A stretch of 49,678 nucleotides of DNA, taken from positions 1 through 49,678 of the forward strand of contig CAMOSU010000006.1 in assembly GCA_946625125.1 (NCBI GenBank), read 5' to 3'. Shown piece by piece: positions 25,526 to 34,043 of this stretch (position 1 is the first letter of the stretch; each line of letters starts with the position of its first letter). The DNA is from an uncultured Clostridia bacterium (lineage in GTDB: Bacteria; Bacillota; Clostridia; Oscillospirales; Oscillospiraceae). A program made the position numbers and the translations under genes. Below the pieces are notes generated by a model that ran no database searches, was not told the DNA's origin, and worked only from the letters and a program-made list of their open reading frames with translations.

Positions 25526-26617
25526 TTACAGACTGTTGTTTTCCGGGGAGGGCGGCCTCCCGTCCCTGCCGGGCTCCATGGCCTCCCGGAACATCCGAAA
25601 GGCGGTGGGCAGGGCGCAGCGGCTGTCCAGCTCCTCCTCCCGTACCCAGGTGAAGCCCGGCGCCTGCGCTCCGCAGCGGAGGTAAAAGCAGCGCATGTCC
25701 CATTGAATGTGGGTGAAGACGTGGGTCCGCTCCAGCTCCCGCTCCAGAGCCCGGGGCCGCAGCCCCCGCTCCGCCGCCAGATCCAGGGCGGCCTGGGCCT
25801 CCAAATGCCCCGGCAGATTGGGAAACTCCCAGAGCCCCGCCAGCAGGCCGGAGCTTTTTCGCTTCCGCAGGGCCAGGGCGCCGTCGCAGCGCAGGACGAA
25901 GACCGTCCGCTGCTCCACCCGCCGGGGCTTTTTCTTTGCCCGGACAGGGCGGCGCCGCCAGAGCTCCCCCTCCCGGGACAGGCAGAACTCCCCGGCGGGG
26001 CAGAGACCGCAGTTGGGCGCGCCGTTGGGCAGGCAGACCGTGGCCCCCAGCTCCATGAGAGCCTGGGTCAGAGTCCCCGCCCCGGGACTGGGGTAACAGG
26101 CCGCCAGCAGGGCGGTCAGCTCCCGCTTCACCCGGGGCTCGTCCACGCAGCGCTCCTCCGCCAGGACCCGGCTCAGCACCCGCAGCACGTTTCCGTCCAC
26201 TGCGGGGGTGGGCTGCTCAAAGCAGATGGAGCAGATGGCCCCGGCGCTGTAGTCCCCGATTCCGGGCAGCGCCCGTACCTGCTCCCAGCTCCGGGGGAAG
26301 ACCCCTCCGTGGCGCTCCAGAATGAGCTGGGCGGCCTTTTGCAGATTCCGCACCCGGGAGTAGTAGCCCAGACCCTCCCAGAGCTTGTGCAGCAGCTCCG
26401 GGTCCGCCGCCGCCAGGGCGGGGATGTCCGGCAGGGCCGCCAGAAAGCGGCTGTAGTAGCCCTTCACCGCCTCCACCCGGGTCTGCTGGAGCATGATCTC
26501 CGAGAGCCAGACGTGGTAGGGCTCCCGGTCCGCCCGCCAGGGAAGGTCCCGCTTGTTGGCCGCGAACCAGTCCGGCAGGACCCGTATCAAGTTTTCCAAG
26601 CGCTCCTGAGCTTCCAT
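25526..26617 (-). CDS. mutY: A/G-specific adenine glycosylase MutY
   Basis: A 363-aa DNA repair enzyme that removes adenine mispaired with 8-oxoguanine. It has the HhH region with VRALPGIGDYSAGAI, the catalytic Asp in PAVDGNVLRVLSR, the [4Fe-4S] loop with four Cys ending CGLCPAGEFC, and a C-terminal NUDIX-like recognition domain (VFVLRCDGALALRKR... GLWEFPNLPG). The ATG at 26617 has AGGAGAT just upstream; the ORF-track extension upstream to 27400 is a shadow of the MFS gene. It is co-transcribed with DUF1292. Confidence 0.95.
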   Translation of the reverse strand: MEAQERLENLIRVLPDWFAANKRDLPWRADREPYHVWLSEIMLQQTRVEAVKGYYSRFLAALPDIPALAAADPELLHKLWEGLGYYSRVRNLQKAAQLILERHGGVFPRSWEQVRALPGIGDYSAGAICSICFEQPTPAVDGNVLRVLSRVLAEERCVDEPRVKRELTALLAACYPSPGAGTLTQALMELGATVCLPNGAPNCGLCPAGEFCLSREGELWRRRPVRAKKKPRRVEQRTVFVLRCDGALALRKRKSSGLLAGLWEFPNLPGHLEAQAALDLAAERGLRPRALERELERTHVFTHIQWDMRCFYLRCGAQAPGFTWVREEELDSRCALPTAFRMFREAMEPGRDGRPPSPENNSL

Positions 26618-26669
26618 TTTTATCTCCTGTTCGGGGAGGCGGCAGGCAGATTGCCGGCGCCGCGGCCGC

Positions 26670-26718
26670 GTCATTCTGAGCGAAGCGAAGCATTGCGCCC
26701 TCCACGGGTGAATCCGCG
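26670..26718. repeat. Dispersed GTCATTCTGAG module
   Basis: GTCATTCTGAGCGAAGCGAA followed by GCATTGCGCCC and GGGTGAATCCG. The same module occurs inside the MITE-like element at 17546 and, inverted, in the last unit of the 21502-22275 array. Confidence 0.65.
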
Positions 26719-26842
26719 TCCCCTGATTCCTGCCTATTCTATTACACAAAAAGAAAAATGTCAATTTGTAAAAAAAACAGATGAAATTTCCGAAGCGATG
26801 TGCTATAGTAGAATCAGACAGATATGGGAAGGGGAGAACCCT

Positions 26843-28393
26843 ATGAAGCTGAATTACAAACGAACGATTTTCGTAGGCTTTGCGTTTTTCCTGATCTGCG
26901 CCTTCTGGCAGGCCTATGACAACACCATCCCCCTGATCCTCACCAACAAGTTCGGTCTGTCCCAGACCGCCTCCGGGGTGGTCATGGCCCTGGACAACAT
27001 TTTGGCCCTGTTCATGCTGCCCCTCTTCGGCGCCATTTCCGACAGGTGCCGCCACCGCCTGGGCCGCCGGACCCCCTTCATTCTGATCGGTACCCTGGTG
27101 GCCGCCGTGGCCTTTGTGGGCCTGAGCATTGCCGACAATATGCAGCTCAAGCAGATTGCCCGGGTCTCCGCCATTGACGATCCCGCCGCTCTGACGGAGA
27201 TCTACAACGCCGAGAAGGACGCGGAGCTCCAGACCCCGGACGGTGAGAAATTCGTCCTGTCTGAGCGCTTCAGCCAGGAGGAGTTCACCGCCATTCGCAG
27301 CCAGACGGTGAACGAAAAGGGCAAGACCGTCACCGCGCCGGACTACACCAACTACGTGGTCCCCGCCCGGCAGGCCTACGCCTGGAACGTGAGCTCCCAC
27401 AGCGCGGCGCCCTTGATTTTGTTCATGGTGCTGCTGCTGATTGTGCTGCTGTTCATGGCCACCTTCCGCAGCCCCGCCGTGGCCCTGATGCCCGACGTCA
27501 CCATCAAGCCTCTGCGCTCCAAGGCCAACGCGGTCATCAACCTCATGGGCAGCGCCGGCGGCATTCTGGTGCTGGGCCTGGGCATGGTCTTCGCCACCAG
27601 CGCCGTGAAAAACTCCCTCATGAGCTACAGCCTCTACTTCGGGGTCATCGCCGGGATCATGCTCCTGGCCCTGCTGATCTTCATGCTGAAGGTGCGGGAA
27701 CCGAAATTTGTGGAGGATATGCGGGCCGAGAGCAGGCGCTTCGGCATCGAAGAGGAGGAGCAGAGCGATTCCGGCTCCCGGAAGCTGAGCAAGGCGGAGC
27801 GGAGGTCCCTGATCTTCCTGCTGGCCTCCATCGTCCTGTGGTTCATGGGCTACAACGCCGTCACCTCCAAGTATTCGGTCTATGCCAGCAACATCTTACA
27901 TAAGGATTACAATCTGACCCTGATCATCGCCCAGGCGGCGGCCATTCTCTCCTACCTGCCCGTGGGCTTTGCGGCCTCCCGCTTTGGCCGGAAGAAGACC
28001 ATCCTGGCGGGGGTGGTGATGCTGACGGCGGCCTTCGCCGTGGCCTGCTTCCTGCGGGAGTCCAGCCCGACGATGCTGATGAACGCCATGTTCGCCCTGG
28101 CGGGCATTGGCTGGGCCACCATCAACGTGAACTCCTTCCCCATGGTGGTGGAGCTCTGCAAGGGCGGCGACGTGGGCAAGTACACCGGCTTCTACTACAC
28201 CGCCTCCATGGCGGCTCAGACGGTGACGCCCATGATTTCCGGCTTCTTTATGGACAAGCTGGGAATGACCACCCTCTTCCCCTACGCGTCGATTTTTGCC
28301 TGCCTGGCCTTCGGCACCATGCTCTTTGTCAGGCACGGCGACAACAAACCCACTGCGAAGAAGGGCCTGGAGGCCCTGGATGTGGAGGACTGA
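26843..28393 (+). CDS. MFS transporter (GPH/sucrose-transporter-like) with a large internal loop
   Basis: A 516-aa, about 12-helix transporter. The start (FVGFAFFLICAFWQAYDNTIPLI) and GAISDRCRHRLGRRTPFILIG resemble glycoside-pentoside-hexuronide and sucrose transporters. It has a polar insertion of about 90 residues (near 105-190) between the third and fourth helices, which such transporters do not normally have. The substrate is unknown; the co-transcribed glycerophosphodiesterase 4 bp downstream could point to a glycerophospho-compound or sugar phosphodiester. The ATG at 26843 has AAGGGGAG upstream; the long ORF-track start is inside mutY. Confidence 0.8.
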   Translation: MKLNYKRTIFVGFAFFLICAFWQAYDNTIPLILTNKFGLSQTASGVVMALDNILALFMLPLFGAISDRCRHRLGRRTPFILIGTLVAAVAFVGLSIADNMQLKQIARVSAIDDPAALTEIYNAEKDAELQTPDGEKFVLSERFSQEEFTAIRSQTVNEKGKTVTAPDYTNYVVPARQAYAWNVSSHSAAPLILFMVLLLIVLLFMATFRSPAVALMPDVTIKPLRSKANAVINLMGSAGGILVLGLGMVFATSAVKNSLMSYSLYFGVIAGIMLLALLIFMLKVREPKFVEDMRAESRRFGIEEEEQSDSGSRKLSKAERRSLIFLLASIVLWFMGYNAVTSKYSVYASNILHKDYNLTLIIAQAAAILSYLPVGFAASRFGRKKTILAGVVMLTAAFAVACFLRESSPTMLMNAMFALAGIGWATINVNSFPMVVELCKGGDVGKYTGFYYTASMAAQTVTPMISGFFMDKLGMTTLFPYASIFACLAFGTMLFVRHGDNKPTAKKGLEALDVED

Positions 28394-28397
28394 TACT

Positions 28398-29240
28398 ATG
28401 CTTCTGAAAGTCATCTTTGTTCTTTGTCTCATTGCCCTGGTGCTGGTGGGCCTGTACATGCTCAGCATGATGACCAAGCGCCGTCCCAAGAGCGGCTTCT
28501 ACGCCCGGCTGGGGGACCATCACTACGCCCACAGGGGCCTCCACGCCATCCACGCCGGAATCCCCGAAAACTCACTGCGGGCCTTCCGCCTGGCCGCCAA
28601 CAACGGCTACGGCGCGGAGCTGGACGTCCACCTGAGCCGGGACGGCCGTCTGGTGGTGATGCACGACGAAAGCCTGAAGCGCACCACCGGAGCCAACGCC
28701 AAGATCAGCGGGGTCACGGAGCAGGTGCTGAGCCAGCTCACCCTGGAGGGCACCCGGGAGAAGGTTCCCTATCTGGAGGACGTGCTGCCCCTGTTTGAGA
28801 ACAAGACCCCCCTGCTCATTGAGATCAAAACCGACAACGGCAACCATGTGGAGCTGACCCGGAAGGTCACGAATCTGCTGAAGCAGTATCCCGGTCTCAA
28901 CTACATGATCGAGTCCTTTGATCCCCGGGTTCTGCTGTGGCTGAAAAAGCACCGTCCCGACATTATCCGGGGCCAGCTCTCCGAGAACTTCTTCAAGGAC
29001 CCGGAGGCCGACCTGAGCTGGGCCATGCGCTTTGTGATGTCCAATCTCATGACCAACTTCTTCACCAGGCCGGACTTTGTGGCCTATAAGTACGAGGATC
29101 GCTTTGACCTGGCTCCCGGTCTGTGCCGGAAGCTCTGGGGGCCTCAGTTCTTCTGGTGGGTGGTAAAATCCCAGCCCGAGGCGGAGGAGCGGCTTGAGCA
29201 GGGCGACCTGATCATCTTCGAGGGCTTCGCCGCGAAATAA
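28398..29240 (+). CDS. Membrane-anchored glycerophosphodiester phosphodiesterase
   Basis: A 280-aa protein with one N-terminal membrane helix (VIFVLCLIALVLVGLYML) followed by a GDPD TIM-barrel domain. The catalytic pattern is present: AHRG, PENSLRAF, GAELDVHLSRDG and VVMHDE, then LLIEIK. It should split glycerophosphodiesters into glycerol 3-phosphate and an alcohol. The ATG lies 4 bp after the MFS stop, so uptake and hydrolysis could be coupled. A weak hairpin (CCCGAAAA/TTTTCGGG, 29243-29267) lies behind the stop. Confidence 0.9.
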   Translation: MLLKVIFVLCLIALVLVGLYMLSMMTKRRPKSGFYARLGDHHYAHRGLHAIHAGIPENSLRAFRLAANNGYGAELDVHLSRDGRLVVMHDESLKRTTGANAKISGVTEQVLSQLTLEGTREKVPYLEDVLPLFENKTPLLIEIKTDNGNHVELTRKVTNLLKQYPGLNYMIESFDPRVLLWLKKHRPDIIRGQLSENFFKDPEADLSWAMRFVMSNLMTNFFTRPDFVAYKYEDRFDLAPGLCRKLWGPQFFWWVVKSQPEAEERLEQGDLIIFEGFAAK

Positions 29241-29242
29241 TT

Positions 29243-29267
29243 CCCGAAAAACACTTGATTTTCGGGA
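29243..29267 (+). terminator. Possible weak terminator after the GDPD gene
   Basis: CCCGAAAA and TTTTCGGG with an 8-base loop; there is no strong T run, and the right arm overlaps the -35 region of the next promoter. Confidence 0.4.
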
Positions 29268-29282
29268 GAAACTGGGTATAAT
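29255..29282 (+). promoter_or_regulatory. Promoter of the DUF1858 gene
   Basis: TTGATT and a perfect TATAAT are 16 bp apart, about 35 bp before the ATG. Confidence 0.75.
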
Positions 29283-29315
29283 GACTTTGAAATTACCCAA
29301 AAAGGAGAAATTATC

Positions 29316-29525
29316 ATGGCAAAGATCGAAAAAGATACCATCATCGGTGACGTTCTGGACATTGCGCCCGAGACCGCGCCCCTGTTTATGGCCATCGGCA
29401 TGCACTGCCTGGGCTGCCCCGCTTCCCGGGGTGAGACCGTGGAGGAGGCCTGCATGGTTCACGGCGTGGATGTGGACGAGTTTTTGAAGCATCTGAACGC
29501 CTTTGACGAAGCCAAGGCGGAGTAA
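29316..29525 (+). CDS. DUF1858 redox-disulfide domain protein
   Basis: A 69-aa protein consisting of a single DUF1858 domain, the module also known from hybrid-cluster-protein-associated redox proteins. It has GDVLDIAPETAPLFMAIGMH followed by CLGCP, the CxxC motif that defines the family; GETVEEAC follows. A redox or metal-binding role is likely, the partner is unknown. AAGGAG lies 7 bases before the ATG. It has its own promoter and a strong terminator, so it is a single-gene unit. Confidence 0.9.
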   Translation: MAKIEKDTIIGDVLDIAPETAPLFMAIGMHCLGCPASRGETVEEACMVHGVDVDEFLKHLNAFDEAKAE

Positions 29526-29536
29526 GCAGAAAAAGC

Positions 29537-29566
29537 AAAGAGGGACGCGAAGGGCGTCCCTCTTTT
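29537..29566 (+). terminator. Terminator after the DUF1858 gene
   Basis: AAAGAGGGACGC and GCGTCCCTCTTT form a 12-bp stem followed by a T-rich end. Confidence 0.85.
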
Positions 29567-29583
29567 CGTGAAAGAGGAATCCT

Positions 29584-31008
29584 ATGAGCAAGCAACAGTC
29601 GGATCTGCGACAGGAAAAGTTTATCCGCATGACCACCGCCCCGGTCCACAAGCTGGTGCTGCGGCTTTCTGTGCCTACCATCGCCTCCATGCTGGTGACG
29701 GCCCTCTATAATCTGGCGGATACCTTCTTTGTCAGCTCCATCGGCGGCTACGCCGGGACCTGCGCCATTGCCGCGGTGTCGGTGTCCCTGTCCGTCATGG
29801 CTCTGATTCAGGCCCTGGGCTTCTTTGTGGGCCAGGGCGCTTCCAATTTCATCTCCCGGGCTCTGGGGCGGCAGGAGGTGGAACGGGCCTCGGAAATGGC
29901 CGCCACAGGCCTCTTTCTGGCCCTGGTGCTGGGAGGCCTGGTGACCCTTCTGGGAGAGCTGTTCACCGAGTCCATCGCCCGCTTCCTGGGGGCTGACCAG
30001 GAGTTTGTCGTCCCCACGGCGGACTACCTGCGGTGGATCTTCGCCGCCGCTCCTCTGATGACCGGCTCCTTCTGCCTCAACAACCAGCTTCGCTTCCAGG
30101 GCAACGCCGCCTACGGCATGGTGGGCGTCATCAGCGGCGCGGCGCTGAACGTGGTCCTGGACCCCCTCTTCATTCACGGCCTGGGCATGGGGGCCGAGGG
30201 CGCGGCCCTGGCCACCGCCATCAGCCAGGGCGTGGGCTTCTGCGTCCTGCTGGGGGGAACCTTCCGGGGGGACAACCTGCGGATCTGCCCCAAAAAGATC
30301 CGGGTCAGTTGGGGGAACCTGGGCCTGATTGTCCAGGGGGGCCTGCCCTCCCTGCTGCGTCAGGGCTGCGGCTCCCTCTCCGTCATGGTGCTCAACCGGG
30401 TGGCGGGGGACGTGGGGGCCGCGGACCCGGCCATTGGCCGGGCGGCGCTGATTGCCGCCTTCGGCCTGGTGAGCAAGATCGTCATGATGATGAACAACGC
30501 CGTCATCGGTCTGGGCCAGGGCTATCAGCCGGTCTGCGGCTTCAACTACGGCGCGGGGCAGTACAGCCGGGTCCGAAAGGCCTTCTGGTTCCTGGTGAAG
30601 GCCGTGGCGCTCTGGTGCGGCCTGATGATGCTTTTGGGAGAGCTGCTGGCTCCCCAGGTGGTGTCCCTCTTCCCGGACGCCGAGCCCAGGGTCCGGAGCC
30701 TGGCGGCGGTGATCCTCCGCTTTCAGTGCGCGGTGTTCTTTGTCAACTGCTGGGTGGTCCCCTCCAACATGACCCAGCAGACCATGGGCTGGATGGGCCC
30801 TGCCTCCCTGCTGGCCATGGCCCGGCAGGGCCTCTTCCTGATCCCCCTGGTGCTGATTCTGCCCCGGCTTTTCGGCCTCACGGGCCTGGAGCTGGCCCAG
30901 CCCGTCAGCGACCTTTGCACCTTCTGCCTGGCCATTCCCCTTCAGGCCAGGGTTTTGAAGCACCTCTCCCAGCCGGACCGCCCCCTGGAATTGTCCGGCA
31001 ACGCGTAG
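29584..31008 (+). CDS. MATE family efflux transporter
   Basis: A 474-aa protein with about twelve membrane helices in two related halves. It has the MATE opening LSVPTIASMLVTALYNLADTFF and the middle signature GQGYQPVCGFNYGAGQ. Such pumps export cations or drugs using a sodium or proton gradient; the substrate cannot be told from sequence. A weak ribosome site (AGAGGAA) precedes the ATG. The stop TAG is the first three bases of the first unit in the downstream 33-bp repeat array, so the repeat invaded or expanded right at the gene end. Confidence 0.95.
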   Translation: MSKQQSDLRQEKFIRMTTAPVHKLVLRLSVPTIASMLVTALYNLADTFFVSSIGGYAGTCAIAAVSVSLSVMALIQALGFFVGQGASNFISRALGRQEVERASEMAATGLFLALVLGGLVTLLGELFTESIARFLGADQEFVVPTADYLRWIFAAAPLMTGSFCLNNQLRFQGNAAYGMVGVISGAALNVVLDPLFIHGLGMGAEGAALATAISQGVGFCVLLGGTFRGDNLRICPKKIRVSWGNLGLIVQGGLPSLLRQGCGSLSVMVLNRVAGDVGAADPAIGRAALIAAFGLVSKIVMMMNNAVIGLGQGYQPVCGFNYGAGQYSRVRKAFWFLVKAVALWCGLMMLLGELLAPQVVSLFPDAEPRVRSLAAVILRFQCAVFFVNCWVVPSNMTQQTMGWMGPASLLAMARQGLFLIPLVLILPRLFGLTGLELAQPVSDLCTFCLAIPLQARVLKHLSQPDRPLELSGNA

Positions 31009-31268
31009 GGACGGCTCTCAGCCGTCCGCGAATCCCATGTAGGGACGGCTCTCAGCCCTCCGCGAATCCCCGTAGGGACGGCTCTCAGCCGTCTGCGAAT
31101 CCCCGCAGGGACGGCTCTCAGCCCTCCGCGAATCCCCGTAGGGACGGCGCTCAGCCCTCCGCAAATCCCATGTAGGGACGGCTCTCAGCCGTCCGCGAAT
31201 CCCCGCAGGGACGGCTCTCAGCCGTCCGCGAATCCCCCCGTGTAGGGACGGCTCTCAGCCGTCCGCCC
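31006..31268. repeat. Tandem array of eight AGGG-hairpin units (33-37 bp period)
   Basis: The unit TAGGGACGGCTCTCAGCCGT followed by CCGCGAATCCC begins at 31006, 31040, 31073, 31106, 31139, 31173, 31206 and 31243. Each unit can fold (ACGGC against GCCGT, loop TCTCA). Three or four of the units have GCCCT in place of GCCGT and pair less well. It fills nearly all of the space between the MATE and trmK genes. It is not a CRISPR array because there are no unique spacers. Confidence 0.9.
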
Positions 31269-31284
31269 CAAAGGAACGACGTCT

Positions 31285-31980
31285 ATGAAACTGCCCATCT
31301 CCAAGCGTCTGCTCCGCTGCGCGGAGCTGCTGCCCTTCTGCGATACTGTGGCGGACGTGGGAACGGACCACGGCTATCTCGCCATTCACCTGCTGCAAAC
31401 CGGCCGCTGCGCCCGGGTCATTGCCTCGGATCTGCGGGAAAAGCCCCTGGCCTCCGCAAAAAACAACGCGGCCGCCTATGGATTCTCGGAAGCCCCCTCC
31501 GGAGCCATTGATTTCCGCCTTTCTGATGGTTTACATAATTACAAACCGGGAGAATTTGAGGCCCTGGTCCTGGCCGGGATGGGGGGCGATCTGATCACCA
31601 GGATCCTGGCGGACGCGCCCTGGCTGGAGGGCGGTCCCTACACCCTGATCCTCCAGCCCCAGTCCGCCGCCAACGAGCTGCGCCGCTGGCTGGGGGAGCG
31701 GCGCTGGGCCATCCGGCGGGAGTGCCTGGTCCGGGACGGGGGCTTCCTCTATGGGGTGCTGTCCGTTTGTCCGGCAGGGGGAAGGGAACTGAGCCCGGGG
31801 GAGCAGTACGTCTCCCCGGCCCTCCGTCGGGAGGGGGACCCCCTGTTTCCCGACTACCTGGCCCGGGTCACCCATGCCCTGGAGCTGACGGTCCGGGGCA
31901 TCACCCAAAGCACGGACCCCGCGGACCAAGCCCGGGCGGAGTACTACGCCGCCGCCCTGGAGGAGATCAGGGCGCTGTAG
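31285..31980 (+). CDS. trmK: tRNA (adenine-N1)-methyltransferase TrmK
   Basis: A 231-aa class I methyltransferase. It has the SAM motif VADVGTDHGYLAIHLL, ASDLREKPL and the family motif LAGMGGDLI, with LILQPQS and the C-terminal helical tail. It methylates A22 of tRNA. AAAGGAA lies upstream of the ATG. In most Firmicutes trmK is directly followed by the nif3-like gene; here about 210 bp with a MITE-like element separates them. Confidence 0.95.
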   Translation: MKLPISKRLLRCAELLPFCDTVADVGTDHGYLAIHLLQTGRCARVIASDLREKPLASAKNNAAAYGFSEAPSGAIDFRLSDGLHNYKPGEFEALVLAGMGGDLITRILADAPWLEGGPYTLILQPQSAANELRRWLGERRWAIRRECLVRDGGFLYGVLSVCPAGGRELSPGEQYVSPALRREGDPLFPDYLARVTHALELTVRGITQSTDPADQARAEYYAAALEEIRAL

Positions 31981-32011
31981 GAGCAAAATCGGGCCTTGTG
32001 GGGCGCCTACT

Positions 32012-32147
32012 GTTGTGTTTCACTTAAAAGTTGTCATTCTGAGCGCAGCGAAGAATCCGTTATCCCTTACGTCTGCCACGAAGAAAGGAACGGATTTCTC
32101 GGTCGCAAGCTCCCTCGAAATGACAAGATGAAAGCGAAACAGCGTAC
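32012..32147. repeat. MITE-like repeat, copy 2, between trmK and the nif3-like gene
   Basis: A 136-bp relative of the 17525 element, from GTTGTGTTTCAC to GCGAAACAGCGTAC. It lacks the internal GCATTGCGCCC...GGGTG segment of copy 1. It has no ORF of its own. Confidence 0.75.
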
Positions 32148-32192
32148 TACGGACCGACAAATCCCCATCTGTGTTAGAAAAGGAGACATCAC

Positions 32193-32960
32193 ATGACCGT
32201 ACAAAACGTACTTGACTATCTCTGGACCCTGGCGCCGGAGGCGTACAAGGAGAGCTGGGACAACGTGGGCTTCCTGGCGGGGCGGAAGGACGCCCCTGTG
32301 ACCGGGATCCTCGTGGCCCTGGACGCCACGGCAGACGTGGCGGAGGAGGCGGCAGCCCTGGGCTGTCAACTGGTGGTCACCCACCATCCCCTGATTTTCC
32401 ACGCCCCCAAGCAGCTTACGGACGCGGACCCCATGACCGAAGCCCTGCTGTCCTATCTGGAAAAAGGCGTCGCCGTGATCTCCATGCACACCAACCTGGA
32501 CTGCGCCCCCGGGGGCGTCAACGACGTGCTGGCGGAGACGCTGGGCCTGAGCAAGCCTGAGATTCTGGAGGACGGAGAGACCGCCGGACTGATCCGGGCG
32601 GGGGAGTGCTGTCCCGTGGAGCTGAGGGACTTCGCGGCCTTTGTGAAGGAGCGCCTGAACTGTCCCGGCCTGCGCTATGTGGACGGGGGCAAGCCCGTCC
32701 GCCGGGTGGCGGTGGGGGGCGGCGGCTGCGCCGAGTATATTGCCCTGGCGGCGGCCTCCGGCTGCGATACCCTGGTCACCGCCGACGTCAAATACCACCA
32801 GTTCCAGGAGGCCCGGACCCGGGGGCTGAATCTCATCGACGCGGGCCACTTTGAGACGGAGAACCCCATCTGCGCCCGTCTGCGGGACAGCTTGGCCGCC
32901 CGCTTCCCGGAAATTGAGACGATTCTCTCCAGGCACAGCGATTTGATCCGATTTTTATAA
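32193..32960 (+). CDS. Nif3-like dinuclear metal protein (YqfO family)
   Basis: A 255-aa member of the Nif3/YqfO/GTP cyclohydrolase I type 2 family. Metal-binding motifs are visible: VVTHHPLIFH, SMHTNLD and, near the end, DAGHFETE. It lacks the inserted PII-like domain of Bacillus YqfO (which is longer, about 370 aa) and so resembles the short form. The function is uncertain. AAAGGAG lies 7 bases before the ATG. It is normally paired with trmK, here split by a repeat. Confidence 0.9.
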   Translation: MTVQNVLDYLWTLAPEAYKESWDNVGFLAGRKDAPVTGILVALDATADVAEEAAALGCQLVVTHHPLIFHAPKQLTDADPMTEALLSYLEKGVAVISMHTNLDCAPGGVNDVLAETLGLSKPEILEDGETAGLIRAGECCPVELRDFAAFVKERLNCPGLRYVDGGKPVRRVAVGGGGCAEYIALAAASGCDTLVTADVKYHQFQEARTRGLNLIDAGHFETENPICARLRDSLAARFPEIETILSRHSDLIRFL

Positions 32961-32967
32961 AAAACAG

Positions 32968-32996
32968 TTGCACATTGCGGCCTGATATGCTAAAAT
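32968..32996 (+). promoter_or_regulatory. Promoter of the yebC gene
   Basis: TTGCAC and TAAAAT separated by 17 bp, about 35 bp before the ATG. Confidence 0.7.
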
Positions 32997-33031
32997 ATCT
33001 CAGTTAAAACACACAGAAGGGATGAAATTTC

Positions 33032-33766
33032 ATGTCCGGACATTCCAAATGGCATAATATTCAAAAGACCAAGGGGGCTCAGGACGCCAAGCGCGCCGCG
33101 GCCTTCACCAAGATCGCCAAGGAAATGATCGTCGCCGTGAAGGAAGGCGGCGGCTCCACCGATCCCAACAACAACTCCCGCCTTGCCACCATCATTACCA
33201 AGGCCAAGGCCGCCAACATGCCCAACGACAACATCAAGCGGGTGCTGGAGCGGGCCGCCGGGGCAGGCCAGGGGGACAACTACGAGTCCATTACCTACGA
33301 GGGCTACGGTCCCAGCGGCGTGGCAGTCATCGTGGAGACCATGACCGACTCCCGGAACCGCACCGCGGGCAACGTCCGCCACCACTTCGACAAGTTCGGC
33401 GGCAACATGGGCGCCTCCGGCTGCGTGGCCTGGAACTTCACCAAGAAGGGCGTTCTGGTCATCGACAACGAGGACGGCGACTATGAAGAGGACGAGGTCA
33501 TGATGGACGCTCTGGACGCGGGCGCCGCGGACTTCGAGCCCGAGGAGGACGTCTTCACCATCTATACCGACCCCGACGACTTCAACGCCGTGGCCGACGC
33601 CCTGGGCAAGAAGTACAGCTTCGTCTCCGCCCAGATCGAGCAGGTTCCCAACGAGTACAAGAAGCTGGAGAATGAGGACGACATCAAGATGATGGAGAAG
33701 CTCATCGACGCCTTCGAGGACGACGACGACGTGCAGAACGTCTGGCACAACTGGGACAGAGACTGA
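33032..33766 (+). CDS. YebC/PmpR family regulator or translation factor
   Basis: A 244-aa full-length YebC protein starting with the hallmark MSGHSKWHNIQKTKGAQDAK, followed by GYGPSGVAVIVE and NRTAGNVRHHF, and a very acidic C terminus. The family was described as transcription regulators; newer work on relatives links them to relief of ribosome stalling at proline runs. It is a single-gene unit with its own promoter and a strong terminator. Confidence 0.95.
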   Translation: MSGHSKWHNIQKTKGAQDAKRAAAFTKIAKEMIVAVKEGGGSTDPNNNSRLATIITKAKAANMPNDNIKRVLERAAGAGQGDNYESITYEGYGPSGVAVIVETMTDSRNRTAGNVRHHFDKFGGNMGASGCVAWNFTKKGVLVIDNEDGDYEEDEVMMDALDAGAADFEPEEDVFTIYTDPDDFNAVADALGKKYSFVSAQIEQVPNEYKKLENEDDIKMMEKLIDAFEDDDDVQNVWHNWDRD

Positions 33767-33775
33767 GCCAAGCGA

Positions 33776-33813
33776 AAAAGACTGTCCGCTCTGCTGAGCG
33801 GACAGTCTTTTTT
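33776..33813 (+). terminator. Terminator after yebC
   Basis: AAAGACTGTCCGCTC and its complement form a 15-bp stem with a TGCT loop and a TTTTTT tail. Confidence 0.95.
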
Positions 33814-33876
33814 GCATAGACATACCCGGGGCGCTTCGTCCCCGGGTACTATCAAAGAAGAAAGGAGGAATGAAAA

Positions 33877-33921
33877 ATGAAAACATCTTTTATGCTTCGT
33901 ATTTTACAGGGCAATTATTAA
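33877..33921 (+). CDS. Possible 14-aa peptide (MKTSFMLRILQGNY)
   Basis: A very short ORF, not in the ORF track, with a strong AAGGAGG 9 bases before its ATG. It lies in the yebC-clpB spacer, upstream of the clpB promoter. I do not recognise it. It could be a leader peptide, a small regulatory peptide or chance. Confidence 0.35.
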   Translation: MKTSFMLRILQGNY

Positions 33922-34001
33922 AAATGTAAGATAAATGTTTTTACGAAAGTATTAAGTTGACATAAAGTTTCCGTGCCATTTGAAAACTTTTTGTGACCTA
34001 C

Positions 34002-34030
34002 TTGACAATCCGGCCCTTTGGGTATATGAT
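34002..34030 (+). promoter_or_regulatory. Promoter of clpB
   Basis: A perfect TTGACA and TATGAT separated by 17 bp, directly upstream of the CIRCE operator. Confidence 0.85.
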
Positions 34031-34043
34031 GTGGACAAAGAGA

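Noticed and set aside
31006-31268. CRISPR array
   Set aside because: Units are contiguous 33-37 bp repeats without unique spacers, and no cas genes are in the window.
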